NCBI GenBank assembly: GCA_023435265.1
Contig: JAEYRZ010000082.1
Coordinates: 1 to 25,461 of the forward strand
Length of the DNA: 25,461 nt
DNA from: Pseudomonadota bacterium
GTDB taxonomy: Bacteria > Desulfobacterota > Desulfobacteria > Desulfobacterales > Desulfosarcinaceae
Direction of reading: 5' to 3'
Each line of letters begins with the position of its first letter. Positions within the stretch are counted from its first letter, which is position 1. Below, one piece after another: positions 1 to 8,532 of this stretch. The position numbers and the translations under genes were made by a program. A model generated the notes under the pieces. The model saw only the letters and a list, made by a program, of their open reading frames with translations. It was not told where the DNA came from and did no database searches.

Positions 1-1296
1 CTTCCGAAGGCCGTGATCGTCATAGGCGGCCACCACGCCACGGCGTTGCCCGAAGCGGTCATGCAGCATCCGGCCGTGGATTACGTTCTGCGCGGCGACG
101 GCGAAGAGAGCCTGCCGCTGCTGGCCCGCGCGCTCCGTGAAAAGCGGCCGCAGCAGGGAATCCCGGGGCTGGTGCAGCGCCTGCCGGGGGGCGGGCTGCA
201 GATCGAGCCGCCGGCCCGCTGCGGGGACCTTTCGACACTCCCCCTGCCCGCACTCGATCTTATCGACGCGGGCCACTACCGCCGCGCCGGGCGCCACTGC
301 CTGACCCTTTGCGCCACGCGCGGCTGCCCGTTGCGCTGTACCTATTGCGCGGTGAACGCCGCCGGGGGCAGGGACCTGCGCCGGCGGAGCGTTGCGTCGG
401 TGGTTCGGGAGATAAAAGCCGGCTACGACACCCTCGATATCGGGTTCATCGATTTCGAGGACGAACACCTGAGCGCCGACCGCAGCTGGTTCAACGATCT
501 GCTCGGACAGCTCCATCTGCATTTCGGCGTCCATGCTCCCGAACTTCGCGCCATGAACGGTCTTTTCGCCCCCTCGCTGGACGAAGAGACGATACGCGGC
601 ATGCGTCGGGCCGGTTTCAAGGCATTGAACCTGGCCTTGATCACTACCAGCGCGGCACAGCTGCAGCGCTTCCGGCGACCGGACATGCGCAGCGACCTGG
701 ATCGCGTCCTGACCGCGGCCGAGCGCTGCGGGCTGACGGCAGTCGCCTATTTGATCGTTGGCGGCCCCGAGCAGCGCCCCGAGCAAAGCGTGGACGATCT
801 GCTTTTTCTGGCTGCCCGCAGAGTGCTGGCCGGGGTTTCGGTCTATTATCCGGCGCCCGGCAGCGCCGACTACGACTGGTGCCGTGAACAGGGACTCCTG
901 CCGGAACGCTTCGGCGCCATGCGCGCGACCGCGCTGCCGCTTGCGCATCGCACCGGGCGTCTGCAAAGCGCCAGCCTGCTGCGCCTGGGGCGGATCCTCG
1001 ATTTCATGAAATCGCTGATCGATGCCGGCGAATCCCTGCCCACGCCGCAATCCGCGCCGTCACGCCTGCCGCCGGACACGGAGCGCAGCCGCATCGGCCG
1101 GATCCTGCTGGCGGCCTTTCTCCAAGACGGCGCCATCCGGGGCGTCGATGAAGGCGGAGAAATTTATCCGCATGCGATCGATTCCGGATTGACGCGGCGT
1201 TTTATCGATGGGCTGCGCAGCGTGCGTCTGAGGGGCGTGACCGCCCGGGCTCCAGGCGCGGCGATTCCGGGATCGAGCGGCGGCGGTCCGGACTGA
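1..1296 (+). CDS. B12-binding domain radical SAM protein, 5'-truncated by window edge
   Basis: The frame is open from the left edge; the first visible in-frame GTG (13) lies inside a conserved cobalamin-binding-domain strand (VIVIGGHHATALPEAV), so the true start is outside the window. Counting from that GTG, the end of the B12-binding Rossmann-like domain spans about residues 1-45, ending in a typical GDGEESLP segment. The radical SAM 4Fe-4S motif CxxxCxxC follows at C105, C109 and C112 (GCPLRCTYC). Members of this family transfer methyl groups or rearrange unreactive carbon centres using a 5'-deoxyadenosyl radical with cobalamin; the substrate cannot be read from sequence. After the SAM barrel the tail of about 100 residues is Pro/Arg/Gly-rich and not recognised. 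It converges on the HD-domain gene 47 bp away, so its operon partners, if any, lie to the left. Confidence 0.85.
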   Translation, partial: LPKAVIVIGGHHATALPEAVMQHPAVDYVLRGDGEESLPLLARALREKRPQQGIPGLVQRLPGGGLQIEPPARCGDLSTLPLPALDLIDAGHYRRAGRHCLTLCATRGCPLRCTYCAVNAAGGRDLRRRSVASVVREIKAGYDTLDIGFIDFEDEHLSADRSWFNDLLGQLHLHFGVHAPELRAMNGLFAPSLDEETIRGMRRAGFKALNLALITTSAAQLQRFRRPDMRSDLDRVLTAAERCGLTAVAYLIVGGPEQRPEQSVDDLLFLAARRVLAGVSVYYPAPGSADYDWCREQGLLPERFGAMRATALPLAHRTGRLQSASLLRLGRILDFMKSLIDAGESLPTPQSAPSRLPPDTERSRIGRILLAAFLQDGAIRGVDEGGEIYPHAIDSGLTRRFIDGLRSVRLRGVTARAPGAAIPGSSGGGPD

Positions 1297-1343
1297 GGGG
1301 GAAACGCCGCCCGGCACGCGCGGAGCGCGGATCCCTGCCACGA

Positions 1344-1928
1344 TCAGGGCTGGGTTGCGGCGAGCTGTTCGCCGAGGCGTTCGGGACCGAACGCGAGATA
1401 GCCGAAAATGAGCTTTTCGAGCGCTTCGGCCCGCTCCCAGAAATGAATCATCAACTGCCGGCGTTCGGGCGTTCGGGCATAACGGTGCAGGATGTAGGCC
1501 ATGCGTTCGTCGAGCGAGACCACCTGGTCGTGCAGGACGCGTTTGTCGGCGTAATTGACCACTTCGGCCTCGCCCGGCGCCTGACCGCCGACAGCGTCGG
1601 CCTGCGGACTGTCGGGAGGCAGCCACTGATCCAGCACCACATGCTGCCGCACGATCTCCCCGACTTCGTAAAATCCCAGCCCGTTCAAATATTCGCCCCC
1701 CGTGCGGGCATGATTTTCACCGGTCTTGAAGCTGCGCGGCTTGGTGATATCGTGCAGCAAGGCCGAGGCCCGGATCAAATCGCGGTTCAGCGGCACGCCG
1801 GCCGCATTCAATCCGTCGGCCAGAACCAGCGCCACTTCGCAGACGATCCGTGAATGGGCCTGGATGTGCATGGGCATCTGCATGCTGTCGAGCAGCTGCA
1901 GGCATTGATCTCGAACGGGGATATGCAC
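1344..1928 (-). CDS. HD-domain phosphohydrolase
   Basis: 194-residue single-domain HD protein. The expected metal ligands are visible: H25 in AHSRIV, the H59-D60 doublet in ALLHDITK, H73, H96, and a later Asp in NYADKR. This pattern fits the small bacterial HD family (metal-dependent phosphohydrolases acting on nucleotides or phosphoesters); the substrate is unknown. I chose the GTG at 1928 over an upstream in-frame start at 2030. GGAG lies 9 nt before the GTG, the resulting N-terminus (HIPVRDQCLQLL) matches family N-termini as I recall them, and a promoter-like sequence at 2001-2030 would place the transcript start downstream of the longer start. It is convergent with the radical SAM gene and divergent from sucA, so it is probably monocistronic. 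Confidence 0.82.
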   Translation of the reverse strand: MHIPVRDQCLQLLDSMQMPMHIQAHSRIVCEVALVLADGLNAAGVPLNRDLIRASALLHDITKPRSFKTGENHARTGGEYLNGLGFYEVGEIVRQHVVLDQWLPPDSPQADAVGGQAPGEAEVVNYADKRVLHDQVVSLDERMAYILHRYARTPERRQLMIHFWERAEALEKLIFGYLAFGPERLGEQLAATQP

Positions 1929-2000
1929 GCGGAAGATCTCCAATCGGTGCCAACGAGGACCTTGAGGGATCCGAAGAATGGACCCCAGGCCGTTTCCATT

Positions 2001-2030
2001 TTTATAACCGAGGCGTTTATCCCGGCTCAA
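2001..2030 (-). promoter_or_regulatory. Sigma-70-type promoter for the HD-domain gene
   Basis: On the minus strand TTGAGC (2030-2025) is followed after 18 bp by TATAAA (2006-2001): 4/6 and 5/6 matches to the -35 and -10 consensus. Predicted initiation is near 1994, giving a leader of about 65 nt to the GTG at 1928. Called from motif match only. Confidence 0.45.
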
Positions 2031-2078
2031 GGTTTATTTGCAGTCGCATCCTGCTCTTTTTTGTTTTCATCCGAACGC

Positions 2079-2106
2079 TTGCGGCGCTTGCGGGCTGTAT
2101 TATAAT
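2079..2106 (+). promoter_or_regulatory. Sigma-70-type promoter for the sucA-sucB-lpd operon
   Basis: A perfect TATAAT at 2101-2106 stands in otherwise GC-rich DNA, preceded after 16 bp by TTGCGG (2079-2084), which keeps the TTG core of the -35 box. Initiation near 2113 would give a leader of about 100 nt to the ATG at 2213. It lies back-to-back with the HD-gene promoter, with about 50 bp between the two -35 boxes, so a regulator could act on both. Confidence 0.55.
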
Positions 2107-2212
2107 CCACCCATTTCCAGAAACCCTTTCGAGGGCACTTTCCGCGCGATGTTCCAACGAGCGGCTCCCGCGCTCCGATCGACGCCGAGCCCGTCCAACA
2201 TGGAAATCTTGC

Positions 2213-4939
2213 ATGACGATTCCCGAAGCCTTGAATTTGAGTTATCTCGAGTCCCAATATGCGCAGTATAAGGCCGACGCGCAATCGGTCAGCCGGCAAT
2301 GGCGCATCTTCTTCCAGGGGTTCGACATCGGTTTTGAGCGCGCACCGGACGGCCTGCCGGTTCAAGGCGCCGCCGCCGATGCCCAAGTGGCCGAACTGAT
2401 CCACCGCTACCGCGACCTGGGCCACCTGCTGGCCTGCATGGACCCCTTGAGCGCCTGTCCCACCAGCCATCCCCTGCTGGAACTGTCCACCTTCGGCCTT
2501 TCCGCGGACGATCTCGAGCGCACCTTCGCCACGCCGCAGTTCGGCTTCACCGCCCGAGCGACCCTCAAGGAAATCCTCGCGATCCTGAAGGAGACCTATT
2601 GCCGCACGGTCGGGGTGGAGTACATGCACCTGCAGGATCCCGACGAACGGCGCTGGCTGCAGGACCGTATGGAGCCGGTCCGCAACCGGCCGGCGCCGGA
2701 TCGATCCGAACAGCGCCGCCTCCTGCTCAAACTCACCCAGACGGCAATGTTCGAACAATTCTTCAACAAGCGCTACCTCGCGGTGACCCGCTTTTCGCTG
2801 GAAGGCGGGGACGGGATCATTCCGCTGATGGATGCGTTGCTGCACCGCCTGTCGGAGCACGGCGCCCGCGAGGCGGTGATCGGCATGGCCCATCGCGGCC
2901 GGCTCAACGTGCAGGCCAATATCCTGGGCCGACCGATGGAGGAGATCCTGGCGGAGTTCGAACACTGCTATGACAGCACGCAGGTGGTCGGCTCCGGCGA
3001 CGTGAAATACCACAACGGTTACCTCTCCGACATCGACCTCGCCGGCGGACGAAAGCTGCGGGCGCTCCTGGTCAACAATCCCAGCCACCTGGAGGTGGTC
3101 AACCCGGTGGTGGAAGGAATCGTGCGCGGCCGCCAGGAACTGGCCGCGGAGCACGGCCGGCGGCAGGTCGTTCCCATCCTGCTGCACGGCGACGCGGCCT
3201 TCGCCGGCCAGGGCATTGTCGCCGAAACGCTCAACATGAGCCAGTTGGCCGGCTACGCCACCGGCGGCACGGTCCACATCGTGATCAACAATCAGATCGG
3301 CTACACCACGCTGCCTCAGGATGCCCGCTCCACGCGCTATTCCACCGATATCGCCAAAATGCTCATGGTCCCCATTTTCCACGTCCACGGGGAGGATGCC
3401 GAGGCCCTGGCGCACATCATCCGCCTGGCCGCCGATTATCGGACGGCGTTCGGCAAGGATGTGGTCGTCGATGTGGTCTGCTACCGCCGCTACGGCCACA
3501 ATGAGGGCGACGAACCATATTTTACCCAGCCGCAGATGTATGACCGCATCCGCGAACGGCCCTCGCCGCATCGGCTCTACGCCGATCAACTGATCGAAAG
3601 AGGCGTCCTGACCGAAAAAGAACTGGCCGGGATGGAGAAAGAGGCACTGGAACCCCTCGAAGCCGCCTACCAGGAAGTCCACGGCAGCGCCTGCCCCTTT
3701 CCGCAGCAGCGCTTCTACGAAGTTTGGGATTCATATCACGGCCGCTACAGCCACGCGCCGGTGGAGACGGCCGTCCCGGCCGAGACGCTGCGCCGCCTGG
3801 CGGCCCGGATCTATGTCCCTCCCGCAGAATTCCAGCCCCATCCCAAAATCAAGCTGCTGCTCGAGCGCCGGCTGGCATCGGTCGATAAAGGTTCGGATAT
3901 CGACTGGGCCAATGCCGAGCACCTGGCCTTCGCCGCCCTTCTGGATGAAGGCATTCCCGTCCGCTTGAGCGGGCAGGACAGCGCGCGCGGCACGTTCAGC
4001 CAGCGGCACAGCGTTCTTTTCGACCGCCGCAACGGAGAGCCTTACATCCCGCTGAATCGTCTCGGCGTAGAGGCCGCCGCCTACAGCGTGTACAACAGTC
4101 TGCTCGCCGAGGCGGGCGTGGTGGGCTTCGAGTACGGCTACGCGGCCGCCCGGCCTGAGGTACTCACGCTCTGGGAGGCGCAGTTCGGCGATTTCGTGAA
4201 CAACGCCCAGGGCATTATCGATCTCTTCCTGGTGTCGGGTGAAAGCAAATGGCAGCGCCTCAACGGCCTTGTGCTGCTGCTGCCGCACGGCTGGGAAGGA
4301 CTCGGCCCGGAGCACTCTTCGGCCCGCCTGGAGCGCTTTTTACAGCTGTGCGCCGGCGACAACATCCAGGTGTGCGATCTCTCCACGCCCGCCCAGTACT
4401 TCCACCTCTTGCGCCGGCAGGCCAGGAGCGCGTACCGCAGACCACTGGTGTTGATGACGCCCAAGAGCCTGCTGCGCCACCCGCTGGCCGTGTCTACGCT
4501 CGAGGACCTGGCGGCCGGAACGTTCCAGCCCGTGCTGAACGACCCCGCCCCGCCGGAGCAGGCGCACAAAGTACTGCTGTGCAGCGGCAAGATTTACTAT
4601 CAGTTGCTGCAGCGCCGCACCGAACTCAAAGACCGCAGGACGGCCATCGTACGCGTCGAGCAATTCTACCCCTTTCCGGCCGAAGCGCTGCAGGCGGCGC
4701 TGCAGAACTACTCACGGGCCGACGAGTGGGTCTGGGTCCAGGAAGCGCCCCAGAACATGGGGGCCTGGGATTTCGTCCGACCGCGCATCGAAGCCCTGAT
4801 TGACGGTCATCTGACGTACATCGGCCGACCGCCGGCGGCAAGCCCGGCGACCGGATTCCCCAACGTGTACAAGCAGCAGCAGGCGGCCATCAGCGACCAG
4901 GCCGTGGGCCCCCTGGCGGACGGTTCGATTTCGGCGTAA
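2213..4939 (+). CDS. sucA: 2-oxoglutarate dehydrogenase E1 component (thiamine-diphosphate-dependent)
   Basis: 908 residues, a normal length for the homodimeric E1. It decarboxylates 2-oxoglutarate and passes the succinyl group to the lipoyl arm of E2. The N-terminal E1o segment (NLSYLESQYAQYKADAQSVS) starts right at this ATG. Canonical motifs follow in order: GMAHRGRLNV (about 224-233), GDVKYH (262-267), NPSHLEVVNP, the ThDP/Mg segment starting GDAAFAGQG (326) through NNQIGYTT (359-366), then in the C-terminal half SGQDSARGTFSQRH, WEAQFGDF, LPHGWEGLGPEHSSAR and STPAQYFHLLRRQ. All key blocks are intact. The frame is open upstream to 1850, but that extension crosses the promoter and has no E1 similarity, so ATG 2213 is chosen; its ribosome site is weak (GGAAA). 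First gene of the sucA-sucB-lpd operon. Confidence 0.96.
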   Translation: MTIPEALNLSYLESQYAQYKADAQSVSRQWRIFFQGFDIGFERAPDGLPVQGAAADAQVAELIHRYRDLGHLLACMDPLSACPTSHPLLELSTFGLSADDLERTFATPQFGFTARATLKEILAILKETYCRTVGVEYMHLQDPDERRWLQDRMEPVRNRPAPDRSEQRRLLLKLTQTAMFEQFFNKRYLAVTRFSLEGGDGIIPLMDALLHRLSEHGAREAVIGMAHRGRLNVQANILGRPMEEILAEFEHCYDSTQVVGSGDVKYHNGYLSDIDLAGGRKLRALLVNNPSHLEVVNPVVEGIVRGRQELAAEHGRRQVVPILLHGDAAFAGQGIVAETLNMSQLAGYATGGTVHIVINNQIGYTTLPQDARSTRYSTDIAKMLMVPIFHVHGEDAEALAHIIRLAADYRTAFGKDVVVDVVCYRRYGHNEGDEPYFTQPQMYDRIRERPSPHRLYADQLIERGVLTEKELAGMEKEALEPLEAAYQEVHGSACPFPQQRFYEVWDSYHGRYSHAPVETAVPAETLRRLAARIYVPPAEFQPHPKIKLLLERRLASVDKGSDIDWANAEHLAFAALLDEGIPVRLSGQDSARGTFSQRHSVLFDRRNGEPYIPLNRLGVEAAAYSVYNSLLAEAGVVGFEYGYAAARPEVLTLWEAQFGDFVNNAQGIIDLFLVSGESKWQRLNGLVLLLPHGWEGLGPEHSSARLERFLQLCAGDNIQVCDLSTPAQYFHLLRRQARSAYRRPLVLMTPKSLLRHPLAVSTLEDLAAGTFQPVLNDPAPPEQAHKVLLCSGKIYYQLLQRRTELKDRRTAIVRVEQFYPFPAEALQAALQNYSRADEWVWVQEAPQNMGAWDFVRPRIEALIDGHLTYIGRPPAASPATGFPNVYKQQQAAISDQAVGPLADGSISA

Positions 4940-5049
4940 ACAGACGGCGTGACGGAAGCGCATCGATTCCGCCATGATCCACGATCCACGGGGATGCCGA
5001 CCCTTCATTTTTGAAACCACCGGAACCATGCTTGGACCAAGGAGAGGAT

Positions 5050-6339
5050 ATGCCTGAAACAGAAGTCAAGGTACCCGCAGTAGGTGAATCCGTGCAGGAG
5101 GCTGTTCTGGCCGAATGGTTCAAAAACGACGGCGACCAGGTGGCCAAAGACGAACCGCTCTTCGTCATCGAAACCGACAAGGTGACGCTGGAAGTCGCCG
5201 CCGAGGTCGCGGGGATCCTGCGCCATCGTGCGGCGGCCGGAGATATCGTGGCCGTGGGCAGCACCGTCGCCCTGATCGAATCCGGCGGAGCAAAGGCTGC
5301 TGCGCAGCCCGAAACGGAAGCACAGCCGGAACCGGCCGAACCGGCGCCCGCGCCGCAGAAACCGCAAGCACCGCCGCAGCCCGCGCCGCAGGCTGCGCAG
5401 CCCGAGGCGGCAGAACCGCGGCCTCCGGCGCCCGAGCCTTCTCAGGAAGCCGCCCGCCCGCTCTTTTCGCCTTCCGTGCGCCGCCTCATCCGGGAGAAAG
5501 GCCTAGACCCGCACAAGGTCCCGGGCAGCGGACCGGGCGGCCGCATCACCAAGGGCGATGTCCTGCTCTACCTGGAACAGGCGCCGGCCGGACTGCCCGA
5601 GGAATGCCGTGCGCCGGCCGAACTGGCCCAGGCGGCCCCCGAGGCCGAAGTCCGCAAGCGCATGTCGCCCATCCGCAAGCGCATCGCCGCCCGGCTGCTG
5701 GAGGCGCGGCGCAACACGGCCATGCTGACCACGTTCAACGATATCGACATGAGCCGCGCCATGGCCCTGCGCGCCCAGTACAAGGAGTCCTTCAAGGAGG
5801 CGCACGCCGTGGCTCTGGGCTTCATGTCATTCTTCGTCAAGGCCTGCGTTGCGGCGCTCGAGGCGACGCCTGAAATCAACGCCTTCATCGAAGACGACCA
5901 GATCGTCTACCACAACTATCAGCACATCGGAGTGGCGATCGGTTCCGGCCGCGGACTGGTGGTGCCGGTAATCCGGCATGCCGAACGGATGTCCTTCGCC
6001 GATATCGAAAAGGCCATCATCGACTATGTGGCCAAGATCAGGGAAAACCGCCTGGAGCTGGCCGATCTGGAGGGCGGCACGTTCACCATCAGCAACGGCG
6101 GCATCTATGGATCCCTGCTCAGCACGCCGATTCTGAACATGCCGCAGAGCGGCATTCTGGGCATGCACCGCATCGAAAAGCGGCCGGTGGTGATCGACGA
6201 TCAGATCGTGGTGCGCCCCATGATGTACGTCGCGCTGAGCTACGATCACCGCATCGTGGACGGCCGCGAGGCGGTCACCTTCCTCAAACGGATCAAAGAA
6301 CTGGTCGAAAACCCCGAACGGCTTCTGCTGGAGGTGTAG
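5050..6339 (+). CDS. sucB: Dihydrolipoyllysine-residue succinyltransferase (E2 of the 2-oxoglutarate dehydrogenase complex)
   Basis: 429 residues. An N-terminal lipoyl domain (about 3-76) carries the lipoylation lysine K44 in ETDKVTLEV. An Ala/Pro/Glu-rich flexible linker (about 80-135) is followed by a peripheral-subunit-binding domain (about 138-175, SPSVRRLIREKGLD...GRITKGDV) and the CAT-like catalytic domain. The catalytic motif YDHRIVDG near the C-terminus provides H400 and D404. It transfers succinyl from lipoamide to CoA and forms the core of the complex. The start is fixed by a strong AAGGAG 5 nt upstream of ATG 5050; an in-frame upstream ATG at 5011 has no such site. It lies 110 bp after sucA, and its last bases contain the ribosome-binding site of lpd. 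The sucA partner favours the succinyl rather than acetyl specificity. Confidence 0.95.
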   Translation: MPETEVKVPAVGESVQEAVLAEWFKNDGDQVAKDEPLFVIETDKVTLEVAAEVAGILRHRAAAGDIVAVGSTVALIESGGAKAAAQPETEAQPEPAEPAPAPQKPQAPPQPAPQAAQPEAAEPRPPAPEPSQEAARPLFSPSVRRLIREKGLDPHKVPGSGPGGRITKGDVLLYLEQAPAGLPEECRAPAELAQAAPEAEVRKRMSPIRKRIAARLLEARRNTAMLTTFNDIDMSRAMALRAQYKESFKEAHAVALGFMSFFVKACVAALEATPEINAFIEDDQIVYHNYQHIGVAIGSGRGLVVPVIRHAERMSFADIEKAIIDYVAKIRENRLELADLEGGTFTISNGGIYGSLLSTPILNMPQSGILGMHRIEKRPVVIDDQIVVRPMMYVALSYDHRIVDGREAVTFLKRIKELVENPERLLLEV

Positions 6340-6340
6340 C

Positions 6341-7744
6341 ATGGCGGATTACGATCTGATTGTCATCGGCGCCGGACCGGGCGGCTACGTGGCCGCCGTG
6401 CGCGCCGCGCAGCTGGGATTGAAGACCGCCTGCGTGGAAAAGGAAGCACGGCTGGGCGGCATCTGCCTGAACGTGGGCTGCATCCCCAGCAAAGCGCTGC
6501 TCGATTCGAGCGAATACTACCACCTGGCCAAAGAGGGGCTCGCCGCCCACGGCATCAGAACTGGCAAGGTCGGCCTCGACCTTGCGGCCATGATGGCACG
6601 CAAGGATCAGGTGGTGGCGGATTTGACCGACAATGTGCGTCGGCTGCTCGAAGGCAACAAAGTCGAAATCGTGCACGGAAGGGCCGCAATCACCGCCCCC
6701 GGCAAAATCGAGGTGCGCGGGGAGAACGCCAAGGCGCGCAGCCTCGAAGCCCGCCACCTCCTGCTGGCTACGGGAAGCCAGCCGATCGAACCGGCGGGGT
6801 TGCCTTTCGACGGCCGCCTGATCGTCGACTCCACGGCGGCGCTGCGCTTCGACAGCGTGCCCCGGCACCTCGGCATCGTGGGCGGCGGCTACATCGGCCT
6901 GGAGCTCGGTTCGGTCTGGCTGCGGCTGGGCGCCAAAGTGACCGTGATCGAAATGCTGCCCAGGATCGGAACCGGCCTGGACGGCCAGGTGGCGCGCGCC
7001 CTCGACCGCATCCTGCGCAAGCAGGGTTTCGAGTTCCGCATGGCAACGCGCGTGCGCGAAGCGCGCGCAGAGGGAAAAAACGTCAAAGTGACCGTCGAAA
7101 AGGAGGGGCACAGCGAGACGCTCGTGTTCGACCGCCTGCTCGTCTCGGTCGGGCGGCGGCCCCTGACGCAGGGCCTGGGCCTGGAGGCCGTCGGCGTCAA
7201 GACCGATCCCAAGAGCGGCCACATTCTGGTGAACGAGCGCTTCGAAACCAGCGTGCCCGGCATCTATGCCATCGGCGATCTGATCCCCGGTCCGATGCTG
7301 GCCCACAAAGCGTCGGCCGAAGGCGTCGCGGCGGTGGAGAATATGGCCGGACGGGCGGGCGAAGTCAACTACGACGCGGTTCCGGCGGTCATCTACACCT
7401 GGCCCGAGGTGGCCAGCGTCGGACTGACCGAAGAACACGTCAAGGCACGCGAAATCCCATATTGCGTCGGCACCTATCCGTTCACAGGCGCCGGCCGGGC
7501 GCGCTGCATGGGCGAAACCGACGGCTTCGTCAAGCTGATCGCCCACAGCAAGACCGACCGCATCCTGGGGGTGCACATCATCGGCGCGCGGGCGGCCGAC
7601 ATGATCGCCGAATGCGTGCTGGCCCTCGAGTTCGGGGCTTCCAGCGAGGACATCGCGCGCAGCGTGCACGGCCATCCGACCTTTGCCGAAGCCTTGCAGG
7701 AAGCCGCGATGGCCGTCCGCAAGTGCTCGATCTATGCTTCCTGA
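6341..7744 (+). CDS. lpd: Dihydrolipoyl dehydrogenase (E3)
   Basis: 467 residues, full length. It reoxidises dihydrolipoamide on E2 with NAD+ through FAD. Visible features are the FAD dinucleotide fold GAGPGG (10-15), the redox-active disulfide C42-x4-C47 in GGICLNVGCIPSKAL, the second Rossmann motif GGGYIGLE for NAD, the FAD-binding YAIGDL segment, and the C-terminal H445-x4-E450 pair (HPTFAE) that completes the active site across the dimer. The start codon is one base after the sucB stop, with GGAGGT inside the sucB end, so translation is coupled. It may also serve other lipoamide complexes encoded elsewhere. Confidence 0.96.
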   Translation: MADYDLIVIGAGPGGYVAAVRAAQLGLKTACVEKEARLGGICLNVGCIPSKALLDSSEYYHLAKEGLAAHGIRTGKVGLDLAAMMARKDQVVADLTDNVRRLLEGNKVEIVHGRAAITAPGKIEVRGENAKARSLEARHLLLATGSQPIEPAGLPFDGRLIVDSTAALRFDSVPRHLGIVGGGYIGLELGSVWLRLGAKVTVIEMLPRIGTGLDGQVARALDRILRKQGFEFRMATRVREARAEGKNVKVTVEKEGHSETLVFDRLLVSVGRRPLTQGLGLEAVGVKTDPKSGHILVNERFETSVPGIYAIGDLIPGPMLAHKASAEGVAAVENMAGRAGEVNYDAVPAVIYTWPEVASVGLTEEHVKAREIPYCVGTYPFTGAGRARCMGETDGFVKLIAHSKTDRILGVHIIGARAADMIAECVLALEFGASSEDIARSVHGHPTFAEALQEAAMAVRKCSIYAS

Positions 7745-7801
7745 AGCGCCTGGTAGACAAGAACATCGGCGATGAATAGGTTCAAGCAGGCCGGCTCCGC
7801 T

Positions 7802-7815
7802 CAGGAGGCCTCCTG
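7802..7815. other. 14-bp perfect palindrome CAGGAGGCCTCCTG after lpd
   Basis: Perfect self-complementary 14-mer in the 118-bp gap between lpd and the thioesterase gene. It contains an AGGAGG core but no start codon at a useful distance. There is no T-run after it, so it is not a classical terminator. It could be an operator or chance. Confidence 0.3.
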
Positions 7816-7862
7816 CGGGCGCTTGCGGGGTTGGCGGTAATCCGGGCCGAAAGGCATCTTCA

Positions 7863-8294
7863 ATGGATCACAGCCCCGAAAGCATCCGCATGGGTGTCGC
7901 CGAATTGAAAACACTCATGGCGGAGGCCTTCCCCCAGAGCCGACATATCGGCGAAATCGAGGCCGTGGGCGTACGCAGCGCGCGCCTGAGGCACCGGGTC
8001 GACGAATCCGACCTGCGGCCGGGCGACACCCTTTCGGGCCCCGTCATGATGGCCCTGGCCGATTTCGCCTTTTACATCGCCCTGCTGGCCTCCATCGGCC
8101 CCAAAACGCTGGCGGTGACCGCCAGTTTCAATATCAATTTCCTGCGCAAGCCCAACCGCGCCGATCTGATTGCCGAAGCCCACATCCTTCGGCTTGGGCG
8201 GCAGCTGGCGGTGGGAGAGGTACGCATCTTCAGCGATGGCCTGGCGCGGCCCGTCGCCAATGCCATGGTCACCTACGCCATTCCGACGTCCTGA
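7863..8294 (+). CDS. PaaI-like hotdog-fold thioesterase
   Basis: 143 residues, typical for a single-hotdog acyl-CoA thioesterase of the PaaI/YigI group. The diagnostic central helix segment is visible (GDTLSGPVMMALADFAFYI), followed by the antiparallel strands (TLAVTASFNINFLRKPNRADLIAEAHI...) and a conserved strand end (ARPVANAMVTYAIP). Such proteins hydrolyse acyl- or aryl-CoA esters as homotetramers. The Asp in MALADFA is the probable catalytic or positioning carboxylate. The ribosome site is weak (GAAAGGC). It lies 118 bp after lpd in the same direction, so read-through from the operon is possible but not shown. Its substrate cannot be inferred. Confidence 0.8.
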   Translation: MDHSPESIRMGVAELKTLMAEAFPQSRHIGEIEAVGVRSARLRHRVDESDLRPGDTLSGPVMMALADFAFYIALLASIGPKTLAVTASFNINFLRKPNRADLIAEAHILRLGRQLAVGEVRIFSDGLARPVANAMVTYAIPTS

Positions 8295-8334
8295 TCCGGC
8301 CGCCGAAGCGCCGCCCACCGCAGGCGACAATACC

Positions 8335-8353
8335 ATCGCGGCGGCGCCGCGAT
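8335..8353. other. Hairpin after the thioesterase gene (8-bp stem, 3-nt loop)
   Basis: ATCGCGGC (8335-8342) pairs perfectly with GCCGCGAT (8346-8353) around a GGC loop, 40 bp after the thioesterase stop. It is followed by AAAGAG rather than a T-run, so it could stabilise a 3' end but is not a standard intrinsic terminator. Confidence 0.4.
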
Positions 8354-8360
8354 AAAGAGC

Positions 8361-8403
8361 GGACCCTATTTATCTCCCGACCCGAAGGATTAGCATAGGG
8401 TCC
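8361..8403. other. 9-bp inverted repeat GGACCCTAT / ATAGGGTCC upstream of the hemerythrin-like gene
   Basis: Perfect 9-bp arms (8361-8369 and 8395-8403) separated by 25 bp. It sits immediately after the hairpin at 8335-8353 and 130 bp before the hemerythrin-like start. The spacing suits either an RNA hairpin or a dyad operator; the sequence does not distinguish them. Confidence 0.4.
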
Positions 8404-8532
8404 ATTCGTCGAATCACCCGGTCCAGCCCGCATTTCGCGCCTCTGCCACCCGGCTTCACCCATCACGGCTTTGCCGCCGCGGCCGGATACGCCCCAGTCA
8501 GGGCGGACACTGTTTACCCATAGAGGAGCTTT

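Noticed and set aside
1297..1343. Terminator between the radical SAM and HD genes
   Set aside because: Only a 5-bp CCCTG/CAGGG stem without a T-run is visible; too weak to call.
1850..2212. N-terminal extension of the sucA frame
   Set aside because: The frame is open, but the extra residues cross the divergent promoter region, have no E1 similarity, and the E1 N-terminal motif begins at ATG 2213.
2027..3682. Long minus-strand open frame inside sucA
   Set aside because: It mirrors sucA codons in GC-rich DNA, is His/Asp/Val-rich low-similarity protein, and sucA motifs are intact on the plus strand.
6293..7675. Long minus-strand open frame inside lpd
   Set aside because: Antisense shadow of a complete lpd gene; no recognisable domain.
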